A stretch of 64,000 nt of DNA from DATJLY01 sp035518375 (GCA_035518375.1 DATIXQ010000107.1:1-64000), one strand, 5' to 3'; shown: positions 7,703-16,886, numbered from the stretch's first letter. The notes: generated from the sequence alone by a model not told the origin. Numbers and translations are program-made.

Positions 7703-9037
7703 ATGGCCACCAAGACCGATACGAAGCCCGCGCAGACGTCGAACGAGCCACGCGAAACGGTGACGCTCGTCGACAATGCCACGGGCCAGCAGACCGAGCT
7801 GCCGCTGCGCTCGGGCACGATCGGTCCCAAGGTGATGGACATCCGCAAGCTTTACAACGATCTGGGCGTCTTCACCTTCGATCCCGGCTACACCGCGACC
7901 GGAAGCTGTGAATCGAAGATCACCTACATCGATGGCGACGAAGGCGTCCTGCTCTATCGCGGCTATCCGATCGAGGACCTCGCCGCGAACAGCGACTTCA
8001 TGGAGGTGGCCTACCTCCTGCTCTACGGCGAGCTGCCGACCGCGGCGGAGAAGACGAAGTTCACGCGCGACATCACGCTCCACACCATGGTGCACGAGCA
8101 GCTCGCGACGTTCTACCGGGGCTTCCGGCGCGACGCGCATCCGATGGCGGTGATGTGCGGCGTCGTCGGCGCGCTCTCGGCCTTCTATCACGATTCGACC
8201 GACATCTCCGATCCGTACCAGCGCATGGTCGCCTCGTACCGGCTCATCGCCAAGATGCCGACGATCGCCGCCATGGCCTACAAATACACGATCGGCCAGC
8301 CGTTCCAGTATCCGCAGAACCATCTGCCCTACGCCGACAATTTCCTGCACATGACCTACGCCGTGCCGTGCGAGCCCTACAAGGTGAACCCGGTCTTGGC
8401 GCGCGCCATGGACCGCATCTTCATCCTGCACATGGACCACGAGCAGAACGCCTCGACCTCGACCGTGCGGCTCGCGGGCTCGTCGGGCGCCAACCCGTTC
8501 GCGTGCATCGCCGCCGGCATCGCCTCGCTCTGGGGCCCGGCGCATGGCGGCGCCAACGAGGCGGTCTTGAAGATGCTGAACCAGATCGGCAGCAAGGACC
8601 GCATCCCCGAATTCGTGAAGCGCGCGAGCGATCCCAAGGATTCCTTCACGCTCATGGGCTTCGGCCACCGCGTCTACAAGAATTACGATCCGCGCGCGGC
8701 GGTGCTCAGGAAGTCGTGCCATGAGGTGCTGGACGAGCTTGGCGTGCGCGACGAGCCGCTCCTCGACATCGCCATGGAGCTGGAGCGCATCGCGCTTCAG
8801 GACGATTACTTCATCAAGCGCAAGCTCTACCCGAACGTCGATTTCTATTCGGGCATCATCCTCAAAGCGATGGGCTTCCCGACCTCGATGTTCACGGTGC
8901 TCTTCGCAATCGCGCGCACGGTCGGCTGGGTTGCGCAGTGGAACGAGATGATCGAGGACCTGAAGATCGGCCGCCCGCGCCAGCTCTATACCGGCGCCGC
9001 CCGCCGTCCCTACGTCGCGATCGACAAGCGGAAGTAG
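7703..9037 (+). CDS. gltA: Citrate synthase
   Basis: Condenses oxaloacetate and acetyl-CoA to citrate, the entry step of the TCA cycle. The 444-residue length fits the hexameric Gram-negative type. After an N-terminal TFDPGYTATGSCES segment, the active-site parts are visible: MDHEQNAS (substrate His) near 242, the GFGHRVYKNYDPRA loop (catalytic His) near 320, and PNVDFYSG (catalytic Asp) near 378. The start MATKTDTK at 7703 is preferred over an upstream in-frame codon because it lies downstream of a good promoter. The neighbours gltX and lpxB are those expected in Hyphomicrobiales. Confidence 0.97.
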   Translation: MATKTDTKPAQTSNEPRETVTLVDNATGQQTELPLRSGTIGPKVMDIRKLYNDLGVFTFDPGYTATGSCESKITYIDGDEGVLLYRGYPIEDLAANSDFMEVAYLLLYGELPTAAEKTKFTRDITLHTMVHEQLATFYRGFRRDAHPMAVMCGVVGALSAFYHDSTDISDPYQRMVASYRLIAKMPTIAAMAYKYTIGQPFQYPQNHLPYADNFLHMTYAVPCEPYKVNPVLARAMDRIFILHMDHEQNASTSTVRLAGSSGANPFACIAAGIASLWGPAHGGANEAVLKMLNQIGSKDRIPEFVKRASDPKDSFTLMGFGHRVYKNYDPRAAVLRKSCHEVLDELGVRDEPLLDIAMELERIALQDDYFIKRKLYPNVDFYSGIILKAMGFPTSMFTVLFAIARTVGWVAQWNEMIEDLKIGRPRQLYTGAARRPYVAIDKRK

Positions 9038-9056
9038 TCGCGCACAGCCACCGCGC

Positions 9057-9163
9057 GTCCTTCGACTGCGCGCTGCGCGCTGCGCTCAGGATGAGGACCT
9101 TCTATAGGCCTCACCAAAATCCCTCATCCTGAGCGTAGGCCCGAAGGGCCGAAGTCGAAGGAC
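9057..9163. repeat. Palindromic repeat (GTCCTTCGAC...GTCGAAGGAC)
   Basis: Outer arms GTCCTTCGAC (9057) and GTCGAAGGAC (9154) enclose inner arms CTCAGGATGAGG and CCTCATCCTGAG. The result is a long imperfect hairpin between gltA and gloA. It belongs to the widespread intergenic repeat type of alphaproteobacteria ending in genes on both sides; here it lies between convergent genes and could also end transcription. Confidence 0.8.
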
Positions 9164-9180
9164 GGATTTTTCCTCACAGC

Positions 9181-9245
9181 TGTCATTGCGAGGAGCGCTA
9201 GCGACGAAGCAATCCCCAGATTGCTTCGCTCCGCTCGCAATGACA
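9181..9245. repeat. Second copy of the TGTCATTGCGAGGAGC palindrome
   Basis: TGTCATTGCGAGGAGCG at the left pairs with CGCTCGCAATGACA at the right, with inner GCAATC / GATTGC. It matches the element at 6105-6180 and stands only 17 bases after the other repeat, between the convergent gltA and gloA genes. Confidence 0.85.
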
Positions 9246-9255
9246 GTGGCAGTCC

Positions 9256-9657
9256 CTACGGCCGCGCGATCAGCTCGATCTTGTAGCCGTCCGGGTCCTC
9301 GATGAAGGCGATATGCGTCGTGCCGAACTTCAAGGGGCCGGGCGGACGCGGGATCTTCACGCCTTCCTTCTTCAGCGCCTCGCACGTGCCGTAAAGATCG
9401 GGCACGCCCACCGCGAGGTGGCCGAACGCAGCGCCCAAGGCATAGGGCTCCTTCTGGTCCCAGTTGTAAGTCAATTCCAGCACCGTGCCCTCGGTCTCGT
9501 CGTCGTAGCCGACGAAGGCGAGCGTGTAGCGCCCCTCGGGCGATTCGCGCTTCCGGATGAGTTTCATGCCCATCAAACGCGTGTAGAAGTCGATCGACTT
9601 GTCGAGGTCGAAGACGCGCAGCATGGTGTGGAGAAAGCGGAAATTTCCGGTGTCCAT
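9256..9657 (-). CDS. gloA: Lactoylglutathione lyase (glyoxalase I)
   Basis: Converts the methylglyoxal-glutathione hemithioacetal to S-lactoylglutathione in the cytoplasm. The 133-residue, single-domain metalloenzyme shows the four metal ligands in order: His in FLHTMLRV, Glu in LELTYNW, His in FGHLAVGV and Glu in YKIELIA. Three start codons stand in a row (GTG, ATG, ATG); the last, at 9657, gives proper spacing from AAAGGAG. It begins 2 bases after the lpxB stop, so it reads as the last gene of the lipid A/ribosome operon, a less usual place for it. Confidence 0.93.
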   Translation of the reverse strand: MDTGNFRFLHTMLRVFDLDKSIDFYTRLMGMKLIRKRESPEGRYTLAFVGYDDETEGTVLELTYNWDQKEPYALGAAFGHLAVGVPDLYGTCEALKKEGVKIPRPPGPLKFGTTHIAFIEDPDGYKIELIARP

Positions 9658-9659
9658 CA

Positions 9660-10838
9660 TCACTCCTTTCGCGGGGTCGCACGCGCGATCGCGGCGAGCA
9701 CGTCATCGGCCGCCCGGAGGCCGGGCGAGAATGCGCCATATCCGAGCGCATGAAGCGCGGCTTCGCAAGATGCCGCCTGCGCCGCACGCGCCGCGGGATC
9801 GTCGAGGAGGCACGCGATCGCGGCCGCCAATTTCTCCGGCGTGCACTCGTCCTGCAGCAATTCCGGAACCGCGGCGCGGTCGAGCACGAGATTGACGAGG
9901 TTGGCGTAGCGCACCTTGACGATGCGCTTCAGGAGCGCGTGCGTCCACGCATTGACGCGATAGGCGACGACGGACGGTGTCTTCGCCATCGCCAGCTCGA
10001 GCGCGACCGTGCCCGAGGCGGCGAGCGCCGCGTCCGCTGCCGCAAAGGCATCGTACTTCTCGGCGCCGCCCGCGAGCACGATGGCGCGCGCAGGAAAGTC
10101 GCGCACGCTCGCGCGCACCGCGTCCTCGACGGTCTCGGGCGCGGGCAGCGCCACGACAAGTCCCGGATAGCGCGCCGCCAAATGCTCGACCGCGGCGCGG
10201 AAGATCGGCAGAAGCCGCCCGACCTCGCCCGCCCTGCTCCCCGGCAGAAGCACCAGCAGCTTCGCCTCGGGTGCAATGTCGTGGCGGCCGCGGAACGCTG
10301 GTCCATCGCCGCGATCGGCGCCGCTTTCGACGACGGGGTGGCCGACATAGTGGCAGGAGAGCCCGACCGCGGCGAAATAAGGCGGCTCGAACGGCAACAG
10401 CGCCATCAGATGGTCGTACCAGCGCGCCATGCGCCGCGCGCGGCCCGCGCGCCACGCCCACACCATGGGGGCGACATAGTGGATGAGGGGCAGCCTCGCA
10501 CCGCGCCGCCTGAGCCCATGTGCGACGCGCCAGGTGAAACCCGAACTGTCGATTGTCACGACCGCGTCGGGCTTTTGCGCGAGCACATCGGCCACCGTCT
10601 CGCGCACGATGCGGAAGATCTTGGCCGCGCGCGGCAGCACTTCGGCTACGCCCATGACGGCGAGCTCGCCGATCGGCACGCGGCTCTGGAGCCCTTGCGC
10701 CGCCATCGCCGCACCCCCGATCCCGGCGAAGCGAACGTGCCCGCCCGTGCGCTCTTTCAAGGCCGCCATGAGGCGGCCGCCCAAGAAATCGCCCGAAGGC
10801 TCGCCGGCGATAATGTAGATGAAGGGTGCCGCGCTCAC
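9660..10838 (-). CDS. lpxB: Lipid-A-disaccharide synthase
   Basis: A peripheral membrane glycosyltransferase (GT19) joining UDP-diacylglucosamine to lipid X to form the tetraacyl disaccharide of lipid A. At 392 residues it has family length, with the N-terminal IAGEPSGDFLGGRLM near 9-23, YVAPMVWAWR near 125 and LLPGSRAGEVGRLLP near 190. The start is a GTG that overlaps the lpxI stop (GTGA), giving MSAAPFIYIIAGE; the much longer upstream frame is non-coding shadow of lpxI. Translational coupling with lpxI is likely. Confidence 0.95.
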   Translation of the reverse strand: MSAAPFIYIIAGEPSGDFLGGRLMAALKERTGGHVRFAGIGGAAMAAQGLQSRVPIGELAVMGVAEVLPRAAKIFRIVRETVADVLAQKPDAVVTIDSSGFTWRVAHGLRRRGARLPLIHYVAPMVWAWRAGRARRMARWYDHLMALLPFEPPYFAAVGLSCHYVGHPVVESGADRGDGPAFRGRHDIAPEAKLLVLLPGSRAGEVGRLLPIFRAAVEHLAARYPGLVVALPAPETVEDAVRASVRDFPARAIVLAGGAEKYDAFAAADAALAASGTVALELAMAKTPSVVAYRVNAWTHALLKRIVKVRYANLVNLVLDRAAVPELLQDECTPEKLAAAIACLLDDPAARAAQAASCEAALHALGYGAFSPGLRAADDVLAAIARATPRKE

Positions 10839-11653
10839 GGCACGCGGATGCCTACGACGAAAAGCCCGCGCGCGTCGGCCGCTGCGGCGATCGCGGCACG
10901 GTCGACGAGAAGCGTCGAGCCGGCCTCGACCGCGATCCCGGCAAACCCCGCATCGGCCGCAAGCTCGACCGTGCGCGCGCCGATCGTCGGCAGGTCGGCG
11001 CGCCGGTCCTGGCCGGGCTTCGCGATCTTGACAAGGACAGGCCCCGCGCCCGGACGCCGCAGCGCGCCGCAGCGCAAGATCAGCGCATCGGTGCCGTCGA
11101 TCCCCTCGACGCCCAGCACCATGCCTTGCTGCACCACCACGGCCTGCCCGATATCGAGCCGACCCAATTCCTGCGCCGCCTCGATGCCGCGCGCGATGTC
11201 GGCCTCGTCCTCGGCCCCGGGCATGCGCGCGCCGATGGCTCCTTCGGGCGCGAGCGCATCGGCGATGAGCGTCTCGAGGCTCACGACGCGAAAGCCCTCG
11301 CCCTCGAACTCGGCGATGACGGCGCGCAGCAATCCGTCGTCGCCGAGCGCGCGGAGGCTCACACGCGCGAGAAACTTGGCGGCGCGCCAGTCGGGGCGAA
11401 GTGCTGCGAGCGATGGGCGGCTCACTGCGCCGACGAGCACCACGTCCTCGACGCCCGCCTCGCGCAGGAGGCGGAACCCCTCGCCCGCCGCGCCGAGCCG
11501 CACCCACGCATGCGGCGCTTCACCGACGACGGTCGCGTCGGCGATCCCCTCGAGTGCGAGGACGAACACGGGACGGGCAAGCGCGCGGGCGGTTTCGATG
11601 ACGCGCAACGGCAGCTCGCCGCCGCCGGCGACGACACCGAGTCTAGCCGCCAT
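10835..11653 (-). CDS. lpxI: UDP-2,3-diacylglucosamine pyrophosphatase LpxI
   Basis: Cleaves UDP-2,3-diacylglucosamine to lipid X, the step done by LpxH in enterobacteria; LpxI is the usual alphaproteobacterial replacement. The 272-residue protein opens MAARLGVVAGGGELPLRVIE and carries a conserved KIAKPGQDRRADLPTIGART segment near 220, typical of the DUF1009/LpxI catalytic domain with its acidic and basic residues. It overlaps lpxA by 11 bases upstream and lpxB by 4 bases downstream, exactly its expected place between them. Confidence 0.93.
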   Translation of the reverse strand: MAARLGVVAGGGELPLRVIETARALARPVFVLALEGIADATVVGEAPHAWVRLGAAGEGFRLLREAGVEDVVLVGAVSRPSLAALRPDWRAAKFLARVSLRALGDDGLLRAVIAEFEGEGFRVVSLETLIADALAPEGAIGARMPGAEDEADIARGIEAAQELGRLDIGQAVVVQQGMVLGVEGIDGTDALILRCGALRRPGAGPVLVKIAKPGQDRRADLPTIGARTVELAADAGFAGIAVEAGSTLLVDRAAIAAAADARGLFVVGIRVP

Positions 11654-12446
11654 TGGCCTTCGGCTGAGTCAGGCCGCGCGGAGAGTCGACGGCGACGAAA
11701 TCGAGCATCTCGCGCACCGTGCGCACCTCGGGAAAGCGCTTTCCCACTTCGGCCGCGCGCTCAGCGAAGGTGCCGGCACCCTCGCCCAGAAACAGCATCT
11801 GATAGGCCGTGCGCGCGGCCTGGACTTCCTCGCGCGTGAAGCCGTGGCGCTGCATGCCGATGAGGTTGAGACCCGAAAGCCGCGCGCGGTCGCCCATCAC
11901 GGAGCCGAACGGGATCACGTCGCGCTCGACGCCCGTGACGCCGCCCACCATCGCGTGGCGCCCGATGCGCACGAACTGATGCACGGCGGAGAGGCCGCCG
12001 AACACGGCGCCGTCGCCGATCACCACGTGGCCCGCGAGCGTCGCGTTGTTGGCCATGATGATGTTGTCGCCGAGCTGGCAATCGTGCGCGACGTGGACGC
12101 CGACCATGAACAGGCAGCCGTCACCGACGCGCGTCACCATGCCGCCGCCCTCGGTGCCGGGATTCATCGTGACGTGCTCGCGGATGACGTTGCGCCGGCC
12201 GATCACGAGCCGCGACGGCTCGCCGCGATATTTCAGATCCTGCGGCGGGTGGCCGATCGAGGCGAAGGGGAAGATGCGCGTGCCCTCGCCCACTGATGTC
12301 CGGCCCGCGACGACGACATGGGACAGCAGCTCGACGCCTTCGCCGAGCTCGACCAGCGCGCCGACATGGCAAAACGGCCCGATCTTCGCCGAGCCGGCGA
12401 CGCGCGCGCCCGGCTCAACCACGGCCGAGGGATGAATGTCCGTCAT
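11643..12446 (-). CDS. lpxA: UDP-N-acetylglucosamine acyltransferase
   Basis: First step of lipid A synthesis: transfers a 3-hydroxyacyl chain from ACP to O3 of UDP-GlcNAc. The 267-residue protein shows the left-handed beta-helix hexapeptide pattern (VAGSAKIGPFCHVGALVELG and later turns) and the catalytic histidine in VHVAHDCQLGDN near 122. A C-terminal helical part with HGFTREEVQAAR follows. Length and neighbours (fabZ upstream, lpxI downstream) are standard. Acyl-chain length preference cannot be told safely. Confidence 0.96.
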   Translation of the reverse strand: MTDIHPSAVVEPGARVAGSAKIGPFCHVGALVELGEGVELLSHVVVAGRTSVGEGTRIFPFASIGHPPQDLKYRGEPSRLVIGRRNVIREHVTMNPGTEGGGMVTRVGDGCLFMVGVHVAHDCQLGDNIIMANNATLAGHVVIGDGAVFGGLSAVHQFVRIGRHAMVGGVTGVERDVIPFGSVMGDRARLSGLNLIGMQRHGFTREEVQAARTAYQMLFLGEGAGTFAERAAEVGKRFPEVRTVREMLDFVAVDSPRGLTQPKANGG

Positions 12447-12456
12447 CAGAAAATAC

Positions 12457-12921
12457 TCAACTGCCCATGATCATCGCGGCGAAGGTCGCCTCGGCGATGA
12501 GCTTGCCATCGACCAACGCCTCGCCATCGAACTTCCACACGTTGCCGCGGCTCTGCTTCTTGACGACGCGCACCGCGAGCCGGTCGCCCGGCGTCACCGG
12601 GCGGCGGAAGCGTGCGCTGTCGACGCTCATGAAGTAGACGAGCTTGCCTTCGGACTCCTGACCGAGCGAGTGGACGACGAGCACGGCCGCGGTCTGCGCC
12701 ATCGCCTCGATGATGAGCACCCCCGGCATGACGGGGCGCTGCGGAAAATGGCCTTGGAAGAAGTACTCGTCGATCGACACGTTCTTGATGCCGGTCGCGT
12801 GTACGCCCTTTTCGACATCGACGACGCGGTCGATCATCAGGAACGGATAGCGGTGCGGGATCAACTGCATGATGCGCAGTATGTCGATCTCTTCGCCCGC
12901 CACGTCTGCCTTCGCTTCCAT
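12457..12921 (-). CDS. fabZ: 3-hydroxyacyl-ACP dehydratase FabZ
   Basis: Dehydrates 3-hydroxyacyl-ACP in fatty-acid elongation, competing with LpxA and LpxD for the same substrate. The 154-residue hot-dog protein shows LIPHRYPFLMIDRV, the catalytic His58 in FQGHFPQRP and Glu72 in IIEAMAQ. The order lpxD-fabZ-lpxA is conserved in Gram-negatives. It starts one base after the lpxD stop. Confidence 0.97.
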   Translation of the reverse strand: MEAKADVAGEEIDILRIMQLIPHRYPFLMIDRVVDVEKGVHATGIKNVSIDEYFFQGHFPQRPVMPGVLIIEAMAQTAAVLVVHSLGQESEGKLVYFMSVDSARFRRPVTPGDRLAVRVVKKQSRGNVWKFDGEALVDGKLIAEATFAAMIMGS

Positions 12922-12922
12922 C

Positions 12923-13945
12923 CTAGTCGCCTTTTTTGGCCGCGAGGCGCCTCAGCATCAAGACCTGGCGATGGTGCTCGCGAATGGGAACGGCGGGCGA
13001 GCCCATCACGGTCTCTTTGGGCGCCACGTCGCGCATGACGCCGCTTTGTGCCGCGATGCGTGCGCCCGCGCCAATCGTCAGGTGCCCGGTGAGGCCGACC
13101 TGGCCGCCGAGCATGACGTAATCGCCGAGCCGCGTGCTGCCGGAGATGCCGACTTGCGCCACCAGCACACAGCCGCGCCCGATCTGCACGTTGTGCCCGA
13201 TCTGCACGAGATTATCAATCATGGTACCGGCGCCGATCACGGTATCAGGCCCGGCGCCGCGATCGATCGTGGCATTGGCGCCGACCTCGACGTCGTCGCC
13301 GATGATGACGCGGCCCAACTGCGGCACCTTGACGGGACGCGCCGCGTCGGGCGCGAAGCCGAACCCGTCCTGGCCGATGCGCACGCCGGGATAGATGCGC
13401 ACGCGGTTGCCGACGATGCAGTGGCTCAGGCTTGCATTGGCGCCAACCCGCACCTCGTCGCCGAGGACGACGCCCGCGCCGATCACGGCATTGGCGCCAA
13501 TGACGCAGGCGCGGCCCAATTCGGCGTTGGCGCCGATGACGGCGTTCGCTTCGACCGCCGTGCCCGCGCCGAGCCTGGCGCTCGGATCGACCACGGCGCT
13601 TGCCGCCACGCCCGCGATGGGCGCCGGCTCGGGATAGAAGGCCTGCGCCGCCACGGCATAGGCGCGATAGGGCGCGGGCGTCACGAGCAAGGTCAGCGCC
13701 GGCGGCGCGTCGGCCGCGCGGTCGGGATGGACGAAGGCCGCGCCCGCCCGCGTCTTGCGCAGCGCGTCGACATATTTGACATTGTCGAGAAAGCTCACCT
13801 GATCGGGGCCGGCGCTGTCGAGCGGCGCCACATCGGTGATGCGGCGCGCGCTGTCGCCCGCGCCCGCGATCGCGGCCCCCGTGCGGGCTGCGAGCTCGGC
13901 GATGGTGAAGGGTCCCGCAACCGTGAAGAAGCGCGGATCGGCCAT
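12923..13945 (-). CDS. lpxD: UDP-3-O-(3-hydroxyacyl)glucosamine N-acyltransferase
   Basis: Third step of lipid A synthesis, N-acylating UDP-3-O-acyl-glucosamine. The 340-residue protein has an N-terminal uridine-binding domain (DQVSFLDNVKYVDAL near 48-62) and a long beta-helix of hexapeptide repeats. The catalytic histidine lies in QIGHNVQIGRG near 245, with IGQDGFGFAPDA before it. The start MADPRFFTVAG overlaps the skp stop by one base. Confidence 0.96.
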   Translation of the reverse strand: MADPRFFTVAGPFTIAELAARTGAAIAGAGDSARRITDVAPLDSAGPDQVSFLDNVKYVDALRKTRAGAAFVHPDRAADAPPALTLLVTPAPYRAYAVAAQAFYPEPAPIAGVAASAVVDPSARLGAGTAVEANAVIGANAELGRACVIGANAVIGAGVVLGDEVRVGANASLSHCIVGNRVRIYPGVRIGQDGFGFAPDAARPVKVPQLGRVIIGDDVEVGANATIDRGAGPDTVIGAGTMIDNLVQIGHNVQIGRGCVLVAQVGISGSTRLGDYVMLGGQVGLTGHLTIGAGARIAAQSGVMRDVAPKETVMGSPAVPIREHHRQVLMLRRLAAKKGD

Positions 13946-14550
13946 TACTTCGACGCGCTGGATTTCGGCTTCGCCGGCGCCGCCGGCGGTGCCGCTGCCG
14001 GCGGCAGGTTGACCGCCATGCTCGGCACCTTCTCGTCGAGCCGCTTCGTCACCTCGGCGGTCATGTCGAGCCCGTCATCCATGTAAAGGAGCGCAGCCTT
14101 CGCGACCACCATGGTGGCCTTCCGCTCCTTCGCCACGTCGGCGACGATTTGCAACGCCGAGTTTTCGACCTTGGTCATGGCGTCGCTGTAGCTCTGCTGC
14201 ATCTCCTGGCGCTTCACCTGCACGTCGTGGTCGAGCGCGGCATAGCGCTGCTGATAGTCCTGCGAGCGTGCGTTGAACACTTCGGGCGCCAGGACAGTGC
14301 GCTGGCGCTCGAGCTCGTCGCGCAGGGTCTTGAGGTCGTTCTCCTTTAGCGACACCTCGCGGCTATAGCCGTCCATCTCCTTCTGGACCTGGGCCTGGAC
14401 GTCCTTGGCGGCTTTCGAATCGCGCATGATCTGCGTCATGTCGACGACGACGATGACGGGTTGCGGCAGGGCCGGCTGCGCCCGCGCCGGAGCCGCGGCG
14501 ACAAGCGCCGCAAGCGCCAGCCCGCCGGCGAGCCCGTGACCCATACGCAT
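13945..14550 (-). CDS. skp: Periplasmic chaperone Skp/OmpH family
   Basis: Holds unfolded outer-membrane proteins on their way to the Bam complex. The 201-residue protein has a signal peptide (MRMGHGLAGGLALAALVAAA with cleavage after PARAQ). It then has a long charged helical stretch (residues about 50-165) rich in K, E, Q and R with coiled-coil spacing, as in the arms of the Skp trimer. The Pro/Ala tail PPAAAPPAAPAKPKSSASK is low complexity. It abuts bamA directly, the normal arrangement. Confidence 0.88.
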   Translation of the reverse strand: MRMGHGLAGGLALAALVAAAPARAQPALPQPVIVVVDMTQIMRDSKAAKDVQAQVQKEMDGYSREVSLKENDLKTLRDELERQRTVLAPEVFNARSQDYQQRYAALDHDVQVKRQEMQQSYSDAMTKVENSALQIVADVAKERKATMVVAKAALLYMDDGLDMTAEVTKRLDEKVPSMAVNLPPAAAPPAAPAKPKSSASK

Positions 14551-16860
14551 CTAGAACCTCGTGCCGAAGCTCACGTGGAACAGTTCCGTCCGGTCGAACG
14601 ACTCCTTGAGCACCGGGAAGCCGAGGTCGACTTTGATCGGTCCGAGCGGCGATTTCCACGAAATTCCGGCGCCGACCGAGAGACGCAGAGCGGACGAATC
14701 CTGAACGGTCGGGCCGGTCGGATGAATGCCGAAGAGCGAGCCGAAATCGGTGAAGGTGCGGCCGGTGATGCCGAGTTCGGGCGGCAGGCCCAAGGGGAAG
14801 CCAAGTGCCATGGAGCCGGTGTAATAGGTCTCGCCGCCGAGCGCGTCGTCGAAGATTGAATCGCGCGGCCCGATGCCGCCGGTCTGGAAGCCGCGCAAAT
14901 TGTCGCCGCCAACGAAGAAGCGGTCCTCGATGCGCACGTCCTGGTCGATGCCGAGGATATGTCCGCCCTGGCCCGTGACCGAGACGATGTAGTCGGGCGT
15001 GATTGGATAATAGGCGCCGGCCTGGACCGTGCCGCGCAGATAGGCCACGTCGCCGCCGAGCCCGGCGACATCCGAGCTGAACGAGGCGAAATAGCCCGAG
15101 GTCGGATCCTGGCGGTTGTCGCGCATGTCGTAAAGCGTCGTTTGCCCTACGGCCGAGGTCGAGCGCGTGCCGGTCTGCGCCACGATGAACGGCGAGGTGG
15201 TGGCGCTGACGTTGTAGATGCGGTCCTGCCGCAGCGTGTAGGTGAGCGTCTGGCGCAGCGGCTCGGTGATCTGGTAGCCGGCGCGCAGAGTGCCGCCGAC
15301 GCTGAACTGGCTGAAGCCGGCGAAGCTCGTATCGTCGCGGTTATCGGCGAAGAGGTCGAAGCCGGCGGCGAGGTTGCGGTTCAAGAAATAAGGATCGGTG
15401 TAGCTCAAGTCGATGCTTTCGTCGCGCAACGCCACGACGGAGTCGAGCCGCAGATCGAGGCCGCGCCCCAAGAGGTTGCGCTCGTGCACGCCGGCATCGA
15501 GCAGTGGCCCGTCCGTCGTCGAATAGCCGACGCCGACCGAGAAATCTCCGGTGGATTTCTCCTGCACCTCGGCGTTGATGATGGTCTTGTCGGGCGCGCT
15601 GCCGGGCACGTTGGTGATGTTCACCTTGGAGAAGAAGTCCAGGTTCTTGATCTCCTGCTCGGAGCGGTGGAGCTTCGAGGAGTTGAAGGCGTCGCCCTCG
15701 ACGAGCCGGAATTCGCGCCGGATCACATCATCGCGCGTGCGCAGATTGCCGATGATGTTGATGCGCTCGACATAGACGCGCGGGCCTTCCTTGATCGTGT
15801 AGGTGACGTCGATCGTCTTCGTATCGGCGTTGCGGCGGATCTGCGGCTGGATGTCGACGAAGGCGTAGCCGAGGTTGCCGAGCGTGTCGGTCAGCGCGGT
15901 GATTGTCCCCTCGACCTGATCGGCATCGTACCATTCGCCCTCCTTCGTCTTGAGCACGGGCCTGAGCGTCTCCGGATCGACGGTCGGGAGCTGGTTCGTG
16001 ATGTCAATCTTGCCGAAATGGTAGCGCTCGCCCTCGTCGATGGTGAAAGTGATGATGAAGCCGTCGCGCGCCGGCGCCAGCTCCGCCACGGCCGAGACCA
16101 GGCGGAAATCGGCATAGCCCTCGGACAGGTAGAACTTGCGCAGCAGGTCACGGTCGTAGGTAAGCCGGTCCGGATCATAGATATCGTCCGAGCTCAGGAA
16201 GCGATACCAGCGCGATTCCTTGGTCTGGATCACCTCGCGTAGCCGGCTCCCGCTGAAAGCCTGGTTGCCAACGAAGTTGATGCCCTCGATGCCAGTCGCG
16301 GGCCCCTCGTCGATCTCGAACACGAGATCGACGCGGTTCTGCTCGAGCGGAATGACCTTGGGATCGACCGTCGCGGCAAAACGGCTGTTGCGGCGGTAGA
16401 GATCGATGATGCGCTTCACATCGCTCTGTACCTTCTCGCGCGTATAGACCGCGCGCGGCTTCAGCTGGATTTCGTCGTTGAGGCTCTTGTCGGTGATGCG
16501 ATGGTTGCCCTCGAAGGCGATGCGGTTGATGACCGGGTTCTCGACGACGCGAACGATGAGCGCGTTGCCCTCGCGCCTCAAGGTCACGTCGGTGAAGAGC
16601 CCGGTCGCGAACAGCGCCTTCAGCGATTGGTCGACGCGATCGCTGTCAAACTGGTCGCCCGGCTGCACAAGGAGATAAGAGCGCACGGTCTCGGGCTCGA
16701 CACGCTGCGTGCCTTCGATGCGGATTTCCTCGATGGTTCCGCCCGGCGCAACCTGCGCCCGGGCCGCGCCGACGAGGAGGTGGAAGGTAAGGAGGGTCGC
16801 CGCCAGAGCCAATCCGGCTGCCACCCGGGCAAATCTCCGCAAAAATTCCCCCCGACACAC
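14551..16860 (-). CDS. bamA: Outer membrane protein assembly factor BamA
   Basis: Core of the machine that inserts beta-barrel proteins into the outer membrane. The 769-residue precursor has a signal peptide ending near AARAQV and five POTRA domains (about 40-370; for example GTIEEIRIEGTQRVEPETV and INRIAFEGNHRITDKSL). The C-terminal barrel includes VSVTGQGGHILGIDQD and a GDNLRGFQ segment, the conserved loop-6 (V/I)RG(F/Y) type motif. The last residue is Phe (HVSFGTRF), the outer-membrane sorting signal. The position between rseP and skp is conserved. Confidence 0.97.
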   Translation of the reverse strand: MCRGEFLRRFARVAAGLALAATLLTFHLLVGAARAQVAPGGTIEEIRIEGTQRVEPETVRSYLLVQPGDQFDSDRVDQSLKALFATGLFTDVTLRREGNALIVRVVENPVINRIAFEGNHRITDKSLNDEIQLKPRAVYTREKVQSDVKRIIDLYRRNSRFAATVDPKVIPLEQNRVDLVFEIDEGPATGIEGINFVGNQAFSGSRLREVIQTKESRWYRFLSSDDIYDPDRLTYDRDLLRKFYLSEGYADFRLVSAVAELAPARDGFIITFTIDEGERYHFGKIDITNQLPTVDPETLRPVLKTKEGEWYDADQVEGTITALTDTLGNLGYAFVDIQPQIRRNADTKTIDVTYTIKEGPRVYVERINIIGNLRTRDDVIRREFRLVEGDAFNSSKLHRSEQEIKNLDFFSKVNITNVPGSAPDKTIINAEVQEKSTGDFSVGVGYSTTDGPLLDAGVHERNLLGRGLDLRLDSVVALRDESIDLSYTDPYFLNRNLAAGFDLFADNRDDTSFAGFSQFSVGGTLRAGYQITEPLRQTLTYTLRQDRIYNVSATTSPFIVAQTGTRSTSAVGQTTLYDMRDNRQDPTSGYFASFSSDVAGLGGDVAYLRGTVQAGAYYPITPDYIVSVTGQGGHILGIDQDVRIEDRFFVGGDNLRGFQTGGIGPRDSIFDDALGGETYYTGSMALGFPLGLPPELGITGRTFTDFGSLFGIHPTGPTVQDSSALRLSVGAGISWKSPLGPIKVDLGFPVLKESFDRTELFHVSFGTRF

Positions 16861-16886
16861 GAGCGACGCCGCGGGCCAAGCAAGCG

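Noticed and set aside
9750..12296. An 848-codon open frame on the rightward strand opposite lpxB, lpxI and lpxA
   Set aside because: High-GC antisense shadow; its product is Arg/His/Ala-rich with no domain, while the leftward frames encode well-known lipid A enzymes.
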